64,000 nt of DNA from Algoriphagus aquimarinus (lineage in GTDB: Bacteria > Bacteroidota > Bacteroidia > Cytophagales > Cyclobacteriaceae), in assembly GCF_007997215.1 (NCBI RefSeq), contig NZ_VORW01000002.1, forward strand, positions 496,001 to 560,000, read 5' to 3'. Under the pieces are notes generated by a model that was not told the DNA's origin, made no database searches, and saw nothing but the letters and a program-made list of their open reading frames with translations. Position numbers and translations under genes: made by a program. Positions within the stretch are counted from its first letter, which is position 1, and each line of letters opens with the position of its first letter. Shown here in pieces: positions 54,366-62,896 of the stretch.

Positions 54366-55532
54366 ATGAAACTGAAACTTAGAATTTCACTACTGATGAC
54401 GCTCGTCATCAGTAGTGTTTCCTATGCTCAAGAGAGCAAGGTGATTATACCGGATATCCCTGGATATTATACACTTAAAGGGGATTTTCACATGCACACC
54501 GTGTTTTCTGATGGGCACGTATGGCCTACATTTCGTGTGAATGAAGCCATACGGGATGATCTGGATGTGATTTCTCTGACAGAACATATAGATTATGAGG
54601 GATTTCCTAACATCATTGACCAAGACTATAATAAGTCTTATGAAATCGCATCAAAAGCTGCTACTAACAAAGGTTTGATCATTATCAAAGGAGTGGAAAT
54701 ATCTCCACGTGTAGCACCCTATCATCACAATGCCCTGTTTTTGGAGGATGCCAATATTCTGCCAACGGAGTACATGAAAAGTGGTAAAGCTGAATTTGTG
54801 ATGAAAGACAGCATAACTCATGATCAGCTGATGGGGCCATTTCTGGCAGTGAAGAAGCAAAATGCTTTTGTATCATATAATCATCCGAGCTGGGGTTGGT
54901 GGGATACTAAAGACACGGTTTTGTTCACCTCATTTCATCAGGAATTATTGGACGCTGATATTCTCAAGGGCGTAGAGGTGGTCAATTCTGGTAATTACAA
55001 TGTGATTGCACACAGAATGGCTCTGGAGCATGATCTGACAATGCTGTGTAATACGGATGAGCATTACGATAATCATCCCAGGTATAAGGATACGCATCGC
55101 CCGATGACACTGGTTTTTGTAAAGGAAAGGTCTGCGGAAGGAGTAGAGGAAGCGCTCTTTAACAAGAGAACAGCACTATATTTTGGGGATTATGTGATCG
55201 CCAGACAGCCGGAAGCCGAAGCGCTATTTAAATCTTCTGTGAAAGTTACTACTGAGCGAAAATTGAGAAAAGCAGAACCTTTGTTGATTGTAAACTTTGT
55301 AAATAACTCGGATATTCCTTTTGAAACTAAGATGAAAGCTGAATATGATATAGAAGGATTTCCTATGGGGCAGGTAGTGATACCCCCTCATGATACTACT
55401 CAAGTGATTCTGAAAGCGATCTGGAAATATCCAGCCAAAACTACAATCAAGGTGACCGTAGAGAATATTCTGGTCACTCCTGAATCTGGTTTGGAAACCG
55501 AATTCCTGCTTTTTATTGAAGAAATTAATTAG
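54366..55532 (+). CDS. Exported PHP-domain phosphoesterase (Sb-PDE-like)
   Basis: 388 residues from ATG 54366. An ATG 30 bases earlier overlaps SusD and precedes the signal-like MKLKLRISLLMTLVISSVSYAQ. PHP metal-binding motifs: GDFHMHTVFSDGH (HxH), LTEHIDYEGF, GVEISP, YNHPSWGWWD, and NTDEH. The C-terminal ~100 residues form a beta-sandwich. The family hydrolyses phosphomonoesters or phosphodiesters. A signal peptide puts it in the periplasm or beyond. It overlaps or nearly abuts the next gene. Confidence 0.86.
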   Translation: MKLKLRISLLMTLVISSVSYAQESKVIIPDIPGYYTLKGDFHMHTVFSDGHVWPTFRVNEAIRDDLDVISLTEHIDYEGFPNIIDQDYNKSYEIASKAATNKGLIIIKGVEISPRVAPYHHNALFLEDANILPTEYMKSGKAEFVMKDSITHDQLMGPFLAVKKQNAFVSYNHPSWGWWDTKDTVLFTSFHQELLDADILKGVEVVNSGNYNVIAHRMALEHDLTMLCNTDEHYDNHPRYKDTHRPMTLVFVKERSAEGVEEALFNKRTALYFGDYVIARQPEAEALFKSSVKVTTERKLRKAEPLLIVNFVNNSDIPFETKMKAEYDIEGFPMGQVVIPPHDTTQVILKAIWKYPAKTTIKVTVENILVTPESGLETEFLLFIEEIN

Positions 55533-55548
55533 CGTGAAACTGCATCTG

Positions 55549-56322
55549 ATGAGGTTTAAAATTTATTTCATTGTGTTTTGTCTTCTTTTTCTGAAAACAC
55601 AGGAGACTAGCGCTCAGTCACTCAAAGTTATGTCCTACAATATTCATCATGGGGCTGATCAGAATGAAGTGAATACACTCGAAAAAATGGGTGAGTTTAT
55701 CCGGAATTCGAATGCTGATCTGGTAGGCTTGCAGGAAGTGGACAGCGTTTGTAATAGATCTGGAAATGTAGATCAGATGAAAGTTCTAGCCGAAATCACC
55801 GGAATGCATTACGCATTTCTTAGGCACTTTGAATATGACGGAGGTGCTTATGGACTGGGTATTTTGTCCAAAAAACCGATTATCAGTCAGCAAAATAACA
55901 AAATCACTTCTATAAAGAATGGAGAGAAGAAATCTCTAGCATTGCTATCTGCGAAAATTTCACTTCCTGAAGGGGAGGAAATGCGCTTTGCCACCGTTCA
56001 TTTTGCACTGGATCAAGCTACACGTTTGATCCAGGCAGGTGAAACCTTAGCTCATTTGGATTCAGATCTTCTTGTAGTTCTTACGGGCGATTTCAATGCA
56101 GAACCTGGCACTGAAGAAATGGAACTGCTGTCACAGAATTACACAATGGCGGATGCAAATCTTGGTAATACTTTCCCAGTTGTAGATCCAGTAAAGAAAA
56201 TTGATTACATCTGGGTCAGTAAGAATTGTTTCTTGGAATCACCCAAAATTCAAATTCCTAATGCTGTCAAACATTCCGATCACCTTCCACTTATGGCAGA
56301 AATTGTACTCATTTGTAACTAG
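55549..56322 (+). CDS. Exported endonuclease/exonuclease/phosphatase (EEP) enzyme 1
   Basis: 257 residues from ATG 55549 (GTG at 55534 is an alternative). Signal peptide to about TSAQ (~25). EEP/DNase I-fold motifs: VMSYNIHHG, LVGLQEVDSVCNRSG (metal Glu), LTGDFNAEPGT (Asp, Asn), KKIDYIWVSK and HSDHLPL (catalytic His). Family members cleave phosphodiesters of nucleotides, inositol phosphates or lipids such as sphingomyelin. It is a paralogue of the next gene (SYNIHHG vs SYNVHH; SNADLVGLQEVD vs SNADLVGLQEID). Confidence 0.86.
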   Translation: MRFKIYFIVFCLLFLKTQETSAQSLKVMSYNIHHGADQNEVNTLEKMGEFIRNSNADLVGLQEVDSVCNRSGNVDQMKVLAEITGMHYAFLRHFEYDGGAYGLGILSKKPIISQQNNKITSIKNGEKKSLALLSAKISLPEGEEMRFATVHFALDQATRLIQAGETLAHLDSDLLVVLTGDFNAEPGTEEMELLSQNYTMADANLGNTFPVVDPVKKIDYIWVSKNCFLESPKIQIPNAVKHSDHLPLMAEIVLICN

Positions 56323-56338
56323 CCCAAGTGATTATCTA

Positions 56339-57190
56339 ATGCAAAAACTACTTATGAAAAACTTACGAATTGGACTCTCTATATTTTTAATTTCTCTTTT
56401 TGGTTCCTGTGCTCAAGCTCAGGAGCCCTCAGTCAGTACGGATCGTGATGAGCCAATTGAGAATACGGAAGGGTTTGAATTGAAGGTTCTTAGCTATAAT
56501 GTTCATCACTGCAATCCGCCAAGTAAACCAGGCTTGATCGATGTGGATGGAATTGCTAAAGTGATTATGGATTCCAACGCTGATTTGGTGGGTTTGCAGG
56601 AAATAGATGTGAACAACGAGCGCTCGGGAATGCATCTGGATCAGGCCAAAAAGCTGGCTGAACTTACTGAAATGCATTTCTATTTTTCCAAAGGGATCGA
56701 TTATAAGGGGGGAGAATATGGCACGGCGATTTTAAGTAAATATCCAATTTCGCAGATGGAGACAATTCGGTTGCCTGAAGAAACCGGATCAGAGAGACGT
56801 ACACTTTCTGTACTTACGGTAGATTTGCCTAACGGCAAGAAGGTGAGATTTGGAAATACACACCTGGATTTTACGAGTGATGCAAATGCCCTTGCACAAG
56901 CAAAAGCAATTACGACCTATTTTGAAGATGAGGAGTTACCAGTCGTATTGGTCGGGGATTTTAATGTAGAAGCATCGAGTCAGACAATGGCTCATTTGGA
57001 TTCAATATTTGATAGAACATGTGAGCAAGGTTGTCCACCAACTATCCCTGTGGTCAATCCTCGAAAGGCAATTGATTTTATTCTGTATTCACCTGATTTT
57101 GGAATTCAAACCATGTTTCATGAGGTCATTCAGGAGCATTATGCTTCGGATCATTTACCTGTTTTGGCGAAGCTGAAATTTAGAGATTGA
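56339..57190 (+). CDS. Exported endonuclease/exonuclease/phosphatase enzyme 2 (possible lipoprotein)
   Basis: 283 residues from ATG 56339 (56354 is an alternative). The signal part FLISLFGSCAQAQ contains a lipobox-like FGSC, so the enzyme may be a surface or periplasmic lipoprotein. EEP motifs: LSYNVHHCN, LVGLQEIDVNNERSG, GDFNVEASSQ, AIDFILYS and ASDHLPVLAKL. It follows the paralogue by 16 bases. It is the last gene of the SusCD locus. The locus has no intrinsic terminator that I could find. Confidence 0.85.
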   Translation: MQKLLMKNLRIGLSIFLISLFGSCAQAQEPSVSTDRDEPIENTEGFELKVLSYNVHHCNPPSKPGLIDVDGIAKVIMDSNADLVGLQEIDVNNERSGMHLDQAKKLAELTEMHFYFSKGIDYKGGEYGTAILSKYPISQMETIRLPEETGSERRTLSVLTVDLPNGKKVRFGNTHLDFTSDANALAQAKAITTYFEDEELPVVLVGDFNVEASSQTMAHLDSIFDRTCEQGCPPTIPVVNPRKAIDFILYSPDFGIQTMFHEVIQEHYASDHLPVLAKLKFRD

Positions 57191-57523
57191 AAATGTGAAA
57201 TAACGAATCCATTCGAGTAGGAACTTTTCACCCAATAGCTTGACACAAATTTTAAACTTGTCACAGCTGAAAATTCTAAACAGATAATTCCTAAGTTATG
57301 TATTCACTCATCAAGTTTTTAGGAAGACCATTGTAGATTATTCTTATTTTTTCTATTCCTTCTTCCGCCAATTTAACCTGAGTATAGCACACGAGGCAAG
57401 AGACTACTGCATAAAGCCAGCGCTCTTGCCTTTGCTTGTTTATTCCGTTTCCTCTTGCAGGTAGTGCTGCCCTCAGGCTGGTAGAGCTTTATACCTATTT
57501 GTCTAACCAAAACACAAAAGACT
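57191..57523. other. Spacer containing direct repeat copy B
   Basis: No gene is recognised in these 333 bases. Copy B of the direct repeat occupies 57344-57477 and ends 46 bases before the ardC-like start codon at 57524. Confidence 0.6.
57344..57477 (+). repeat. 134-bp direct repeat, copy B
   Basis: Equal in length to copy A at 46878-47011, with no gaps and ~88% identity. The two copies are ~10.3 kb apart and bracket the sigma/FecR/SusCD/phosphoesterase locus. Copy B leads into the ardC pseudogene; copy A has no ardC after it. Confidence 0.92.
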
Positions 57524-57973
57524 ATGAAGACTGAAGCAAAAACATCATCAAAGAGATCATCTCAAACATCTGCAAAAAGAAGCGGGCGAAATGCCTTTCC
57601 AAGTGAGTGGAGCAATTCGAAAAGTACAAATGGATCATCCGATATCTATGAGAAGTTTACCGATCTGATAATAGAGAAACTGGAGCAGGGAGTTATTCCC
57701 TGGAAGTAACCCTGGAATAATATGGGATTGCCTGCAATTTACCCGACCAAGAAACCCTACAAAGGCATCAATCTATGGTTGTTATTATCCTGCAGACATC
57801 AGTATCCTTATTACCTGACTTTCAAACAGGCCAACTCGCTGGGAGGGAGAATCAAGAAAGGAGTGAAGTCTATACCTATCTGCTACTGGAACTTTGCTTT
57901 TAGAGATAAGAAGATGGGGAAAAGTGATCTGTTATTCCTTTTTGCCGGAATTCTCTCTGAACAAAGGAGCTAG
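57524..57973 (+). pseudogene. ardC-like antirestriction/ssDNA-binding gene, disrupted
   Basis: The frame from ATG 57524 gives a Ser/Lys-rich leader and DIYEKFTDLIIEKLEQGVIPWK, the start of the ArdC N-terminal domain. TAA at 57707-57709 interrupts it. The same frame continues after the stop as PWNNMGLPAIYPTKKPYKGINLWLLL and LTFKQANSLGGRIKKGVKSIP, the next conserved ArdC blocks. A single AAA-to-TAA change (the second Lys of PWKKPWN) explains the nonsense codon. The family's remaining domain is then lost. ArdC is typical of conjugative elements. Confidence 0.8.
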
Positions 57974-58007
57974 CTGGACCAGGGATGATGTTCCTGATGC
58001 GTAGATT

Positions 58008-59144
58008 TTGGTGGATCCACCACAAGTAGATGCGCTTACCCTTTATACGTTTATCCTAACTGTTTCCGGAACCATAGACGATTTGAAAGCTGATCTCAAA
58101 CGCATCAAAGCAATGGGGTTCACTGCCATACACTTGCTTCCAATTACTGTAATGGATACTTCTGTAAGTCCCTATTCCGTAATCTTACACAGTTGGAAGA
58201 ATATATCGAAGAGGCCAAGGCAATGAATATCCGTTTGTGCTTTGATTTGGTTATGAACCATGTGGGCGTAAATAGTAAGATGGCGCAACGGGCTCCTGAT
58301 TGGATTGTCGAAGACGTCAATCAACCCAATGGACTTCAACGAGCTAAATATTGGGAAGGAAAGGGGTGGAGTTTTTGGAACGATCTGGTTTTGATTAACT
58401 ATGTGCATCCTTCCGAAGAAATCCGTTCTGAAATGTGGAACTACATGACAGACTACGTGCTTTTCTGGTAAAATATGCCAATGATACGGGGGATTTGTAC
58501 GCTTCGATAACTTGCATAGCAGTGATCCTCATTTTGTTGGGTCAATGACCAAAGCATTACAGTTAGAATACCTTTTATACATACTCCGGGTTTCTAAGCA
58601 GATTCTTTACTTTATGCCAATCACCTCTCACGATTGTGGTGTTCCTGCACAGGAATTTAGTAGTGCAGATTCCACTGTTCCCCGTTATGTTGCGGCTGCC
58701 TTATTGGGGACAGGAGCTACGGGAATACCGCAGGGAGTGGAGTTTGGTGAAAAGGAAAGAATATATTTTAAAGGAAAAAAAGCAAAGATGAATTACCCGT
58801 CAGAGACGAGTTTTGGGCTTTTTATCGGTAAGGTGAATGATATTTTGGTAAAGAATACGGCTTTCCAATGTGGGGAAAACTGTCAGTTTGTGGACGATGG
58901 TCACGATGCGATTATAGCGGCATTCCGGCGGGAAGTAGCAGTAGAGACGATTGGATTTCTCATTGTATGTAATTTCGACATCAGTAGCAACCAACATATT
59001 TCCTTTGACCTGGAGACCATTCTTGGCACAAAAGCCCCCTTTTCTTGCATCGAATTGTTAAGTGACAAGAGTTCACATTTCCAGAACAGGACCATCGAAC
59101 TCCAGCTTACTCCCTGTAGTGCACAGGTTTTGAGATTTTTCTAG
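58008..59144 (+). pseudogene. Disrupted GH13 alpha-amylase-family gene
   Basis: Three fragments in different frames. (1) 58008-58226 gives TIDDLKADLKRIKAMGFTAIHLLPIT, the GH13 barrel start. (2) 58193-58471 gives EYIEEAKAMNIRLCFDLVMNHVGVNS (region I) and on to DYVLFW, then a stop. (3) 58512-59144, with its frame extending back through GGFVRFDNLHSSDPHFVG (region II, Asp), contains ITSHDCGVPAQEFSSAD and LLGTGATGIPQGVEFGE (region IV and following), then the C-terminal sandwich ending at 59144. An internal deletion and at least two frameshifts separate them, so the gene is dead. The original enzyme would have been an alpha-glucan hydrolase or related transferase. Confidence 0.82.
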
Positions 59145-59504
59145 GGCGAGGGAAGGGATGTTTAGCCAAGTGGCTTGAATTCTGAATGGCATGACCCTTT
59201 TTTTAAACAGCTTGAGTTTTTACAAATAGATTGGCGGTTTTCTTAATTAGGGGATTGGAAGTTAAAAGTACCCTCACTACTCCCAGATATTGTTTACACT
59301 ATGATCCAGTGTATTTACATGTATCACACATCAGTATATTGAGTGGGTAATTATGTGTACCTTAAGAACAACTATGTATCCATTCTTGATCTTCGCTTTT
59401 AGTGGTAGTTCTTTCAGAATCAATCTGTTTTGTTTGAACAAGACACTTACTATTGAAAATGGAGATTTAGCGCATACGCTCAACGAGGCAGTCTAGCTAA
59501 GCCG
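59145..59504. other. Spacer upstream of the second P-type ATPase
   Basis: 360 bases with no recognised gene, repeat or clear promoter. Confidence 0.5.
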
Positions 59505-62195
59505 ATGAATATCAAATATCCTCTTGAAAATGTCCAAACATTGTCTGTTAAGGAGATTGTAACTTCTTTTCAAACTGATTCCGATAATGGACTCACCATG
59601 TCCGAAGCAACAAATCGGACAAAAGTATTTGGAACTAACATTTACCAGATTCAAAAAGAAAAGAGCATTTGGCATATACTTTTGCAACAATTTATAAGCC
59701 CTATAGTCTACCTGCTGGTTTTCGGTGCCGCTGTTTCTTTATTCTTTAATGATTATCTGGATGCTATTGCAATTGGGGTTGTCATTTTCATTAATGCACT
59801 TATCGGGTTTTTAATGGAAATGCAGGCACGAAGTTCCATGCACGCCTTGCGAAAGATGGATGTCATCAAATCTAAAGTGATACGGCAAGGAAAAGTCATG
59901 GATATTGCTGCAGACAAGTTAACGCCCGGAGATGTCATCATGTTGGAGGCAGGCGACGTCATCCCTGCAGATGGCAGACTTATCGAAGCAAATCACTTAC
60001 AGTGCGATGAATCTTCCCTTACCGGAGAGTCCCTTCCTACCGTAAAGAATACTGATGAGCTTACAAAAGATGTCCCGTTGGGAGATCGGATAAATATGGT
60101 TTTCAAAGGAGCATCAGTAATGAATGGCAATGGCAAAGCCGTCATCACCGGCATAGCTCAACATACCCAATTGGGATCGATCACTTCATTAGTAGAAAGC
60201 TCTGCCTCTTCAGCCACACCTCTCGATAAGAAACTCAACGCGCTAAGCAAAAAGCTGATTTGGATCACCTTGGGTATGACATTGATCTTTTCGACCACAG
60301 GAATTATTCAGGGGAAGGCATGGAAATCGATTTTGGAGACCTCCATTGCATTGGCAGTGGCCGCTATTCCGGAAGGACTGCCTATCGTGGCAACCATTGC
60401 TCTTGCCTATGGAATGTTGCTGATGGCCAAACGTAATGCCATTGTAAAAAAACTTTCTGCCGTTGAAACGCTGGGCAGCACGAGTGTGATCTTAACAGAT
60501 AAGACAGGAACCTTAACAGAGAATAAGATTTCTGTGGAAATGCTTTCTTTCCCAGGAGAGCAGGTGCAGGTTAAGATTGAAAATAGTGAGCTGCGCTTCG
60601 ATGATGGACAAATTGAACGAAGTAAAGAGAATTTTGAAAAGCTGATACTAATCGGAACGTTGTGTAACGATGCTAACGCTGAAACTGAAAAAAAGAAAGC
60701 AACGGGTGACCCCATAGAAATTGCACTTCTTCATCTTACTGCTGCCTCCGAAGCAAATGCCGAAACATTAAATAATGAATACGAGCGCCTGAACGAGGTG
60801 CCCTTTAATTCAGTCACTAAAATAATGGGCACTTTGCATCAAGGCCCTGATAAAAATTTTGTTGCTGCGAAAGGTTCAGTGGAAGACATGCTTGTCAAAT
60901 GTAGCAAGGTGCAATCCGGAACATCCATTACGGATCTTACCTCCACTGAAAAAAGTAATATACTCGCTGAATCCGAAAAGATGTCTGCAAATGGTCTTCG
61001 CGTATTGGCCTTCGCCTATAAGGAAGGAACATTTCAAGACGAAAATTATTTATCCGATTTGATTTACGTGGGTATGATTGGATTTTTGGATCCGCCCCGA
61101 CTGGATATTAAAGAGACGATCCTTAGTTGTAGAAAGGCAGGGATACGGGTCGTGATGATTACAGGAGACCATCCCCTCACGGCACTTAACATCGCCAAGC
61201 GGACAGGCTTGGTGGAGCAGGACGAAGAGCAGGTAATTACAGGTAAAGATCTTCCTGCTATGGATAAGCTTACCGAAGAATGGAAGAAAAAAATCCTTAG
61301 CACTTCCGTATTTGCGCGAACTACTCCTAAGCAAAAACTAGAAATAGAAGATGTCTATCAAAAGGCCGGTAACATTGTGGCAATGACAGGAGATGGTGTA
61401 AATGATGCTCCTGCACTCAAGAAAGCAGACGTTGGCATTGCCATGGGATTGAGAGGTACAGCGGTTGCCAAGGAGACTGCCAGCATTGTCCTCAAAGATG
61501 ATTCGTTCACTTCGATCACCGCAGCCATAGCACATGGGCGTGAAATTTTTCAAAATATTCAAAAGTTTGTCATCTATCTAGTCTCTTGTAATATGAGTGA
61601 GATTCTGATCGTGACTGCGCTTGGTTTGTTTGTTCCTGCAGCTACTTTAATCCCCCTACAAATACTTTTCCTGAACATTGTCACTGATGTATTTCCCGCA
61701 CTGGCTTTGGGATTGGGTAGGGGAGATCTTACTGTGATGCAGCGCCCTCCAAGGGGTTTTAAGGAAAATATAATCTCTACTAGGGACTGGATTGTTATTT
61801 CAGCCTATGCATTAACCCTCACGCTGTCTGTGATACTGGCCGTTTTGTATACAAAGCATTTTATTACTGAAGATGAGATTGTATTAAACAATATGGCTTT
61901 TATCACCTTAACATTTGCTCAGCTCTTTCATGTATTCAATATGTCTTCGCTTCATTCAAAATTGATTGTAAACGAAATTACAACCAACAAATTTGTATGG
62001 TTTGCCTTGCTGCTTTGTGTGGGTTTGTTGGCGCTGGTTTTTATAGTGCCTGAGCTCCGCTTGGTTTTGAAGCTGAATGTACTCTCTCCTCAGCTATGGA
62101 TTGTTGCCATCATAGCAGGAGTGCTCCCATTAATTGGAATTCAGATTTACATGTCGATTTGGAAAAAAATTCAGAGCCATAAATCATCTGCCTAG
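59505..62195 (+). CDS. P-type Ca2+/Mg2+-type (P2) cation ATPase
   Basis: 896 residues. Cation-ATPase N segment, actuator with CDESSLTGESLP, M4 motif AAIPEGLPIVATIAL, DKTGTLT with acylated Asp332, nucleotide domain, GDGVNDAPALKKADVGIAMG hinge and six C-terminal membrane helices. The PEGLP ion site and general layout match bacterial Ca2+ transporters (PMR1/SERCA-like) and related pumps. The gene lies beside two pseudogenes and is the first intact gene right of the 57344 repeat. No regulator is adjacent. Confidence 0.93.
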   Translation: MNIKYPLENVQTLSVKEIVTSFQTDSDNGLTMSEATNRTKVFGTNIYQIQKEKSIWHILLQQFISPIVYLLVFGAAVSLFFNDYLDAIAIGVVIFINALIGFLMEMQARSSMHALRKMDVIKSKVIRQGKVMDIAADKLTPGDVIMLEAGDVIPADGRLIEANHLQCDESSLTGESLPTVKNTDELTKDVPLGDRINMVFKGASVMNGNGKAVITGIAQHTQLGSITSLVESSASSATPLDKKLNALSKKLIWITLGMTLIFSTTGIIQGKAWKSILETSIALAVAAIPEGLPIVATIALAYGMLLMAKRNAIVKKLSAVETLGSTSVILTDKTGTLTENKISVEMLSFPGEQVQVKIENSELRFDDGQIERSKENFEKLILIGTLCNDANAETEKKKATGDPIEIALLHLTAASEANAETLNNEYERLNEVPFNSVTKIMGTLHQGPDKNFVAAKGSVEDMLVKCSKVQSGTSITDLTSTEKSNILAESEKMSANGLRVLAFAYKEGTFQDENYLSDLIYVGMIGFLDPPRLDIKETILSCRKAGIRVVMITGDHPLTALNIAKRTGLVEQDEEQVITGKDLPAMDKLTEEWKKKILSTSVFARTTPKQKLEIEDVYQKAGNIVAMTGDGVNDAPALKKADVGIAMGLRGTAVAKETASIVLKDDSFTSITAAIAHGREIFQNIQKFVIYLVSCNMSEILIVTALGLFVPAATLIPLQILFLNIVTDVFPALALGLGRGDLTVMQRPPRGFKENIISTRDWIVISAYALTLTLSVILAVLYTKHFITEDEIVLNNMAFITLTFAQLFHVFNMSSLHSKLIVNEITTNKFVWFALLLCVGLLALVFIVPELRLVLKLNVLSPQLWIVAIIAGVLPLIGIQIYMSIWKKIQSHKSSA

Positions 62196-62896
62196 CTGAA
62201 AGATTTAGTAGTGGCATAGGTAACCATTAATTTCCCTATCTGGTGAGATTATTAAAACCAAACCACCACTGGCTGCACCTAACCCAAGAAATCTAATTAG
62301 AAAAAGATCAGTGTTTCAAAAGAATTTAGACTACGCCTTCGTTTCTTGTTTTCCTTACCTAATTACTCAATCTTTTGGAGCACCTGCTTCATTTTCACAT
62401 CTCAATTGATGAGTATTTACAAGCTGTTGAACACGCTATTACCATGAATAAAGCCATTTTTAATACTTAAACTAGGTGCTATGGAATCTTCTTATTATTA
62501 AGATTACTTTCTTTTCCAATTTTAATGGCTTTGGTGTCGACATTTTTTAGGAAAAGGAAGGTTAGAATTTCTATCCGGAATTAGTCATAATATGAAGAAG
62601 TAATCGACTAAGTCGTAATTATCTTTAAGTCAGCTGTTTATCGGGTAATAATCTCTTAAGATTGAAAGGTAGTGTCATCTTTAAAGTTGAGCTGTTCAAA
62701 AGATAGAATGACCTAAGATTTAATTGCGTTGGATTTAATTGCGTTGGATTACAATATTTATATCCAGTATTAATAGTGTCAGTCAAGATTTAGTCTGATA
62801 AACACTAATATTTTCCACATCAATTTAAAGGCTATTAGATAATTGAAGATATAATGATTATCATTTGTTTTTGTCGCAAATCATTACCGTTTGATT
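62196..62896. other. Spacer before the glucan synthetase-like gene
   Basis: 701 AT-rich bases with no recognised gene. A 15-bp tandem doublet (62717-62746) is the only regular structure. Confidence 0.55.
62717..62746. repeat. 15-bp tandem doublet
   Basis: GATTTAATTGCGTTG occurs twice head to tail at 62717-62731 and 62732-62746, with the next five bases starting a third copy. Likely slippage product. Confidence 0.7.

Noticed and set aside
59205..59500. Possible small gene before the second ATPase
   Set aside because: Only short frames occur in this spacer and none has a signal peptide, membrane helix or motif.
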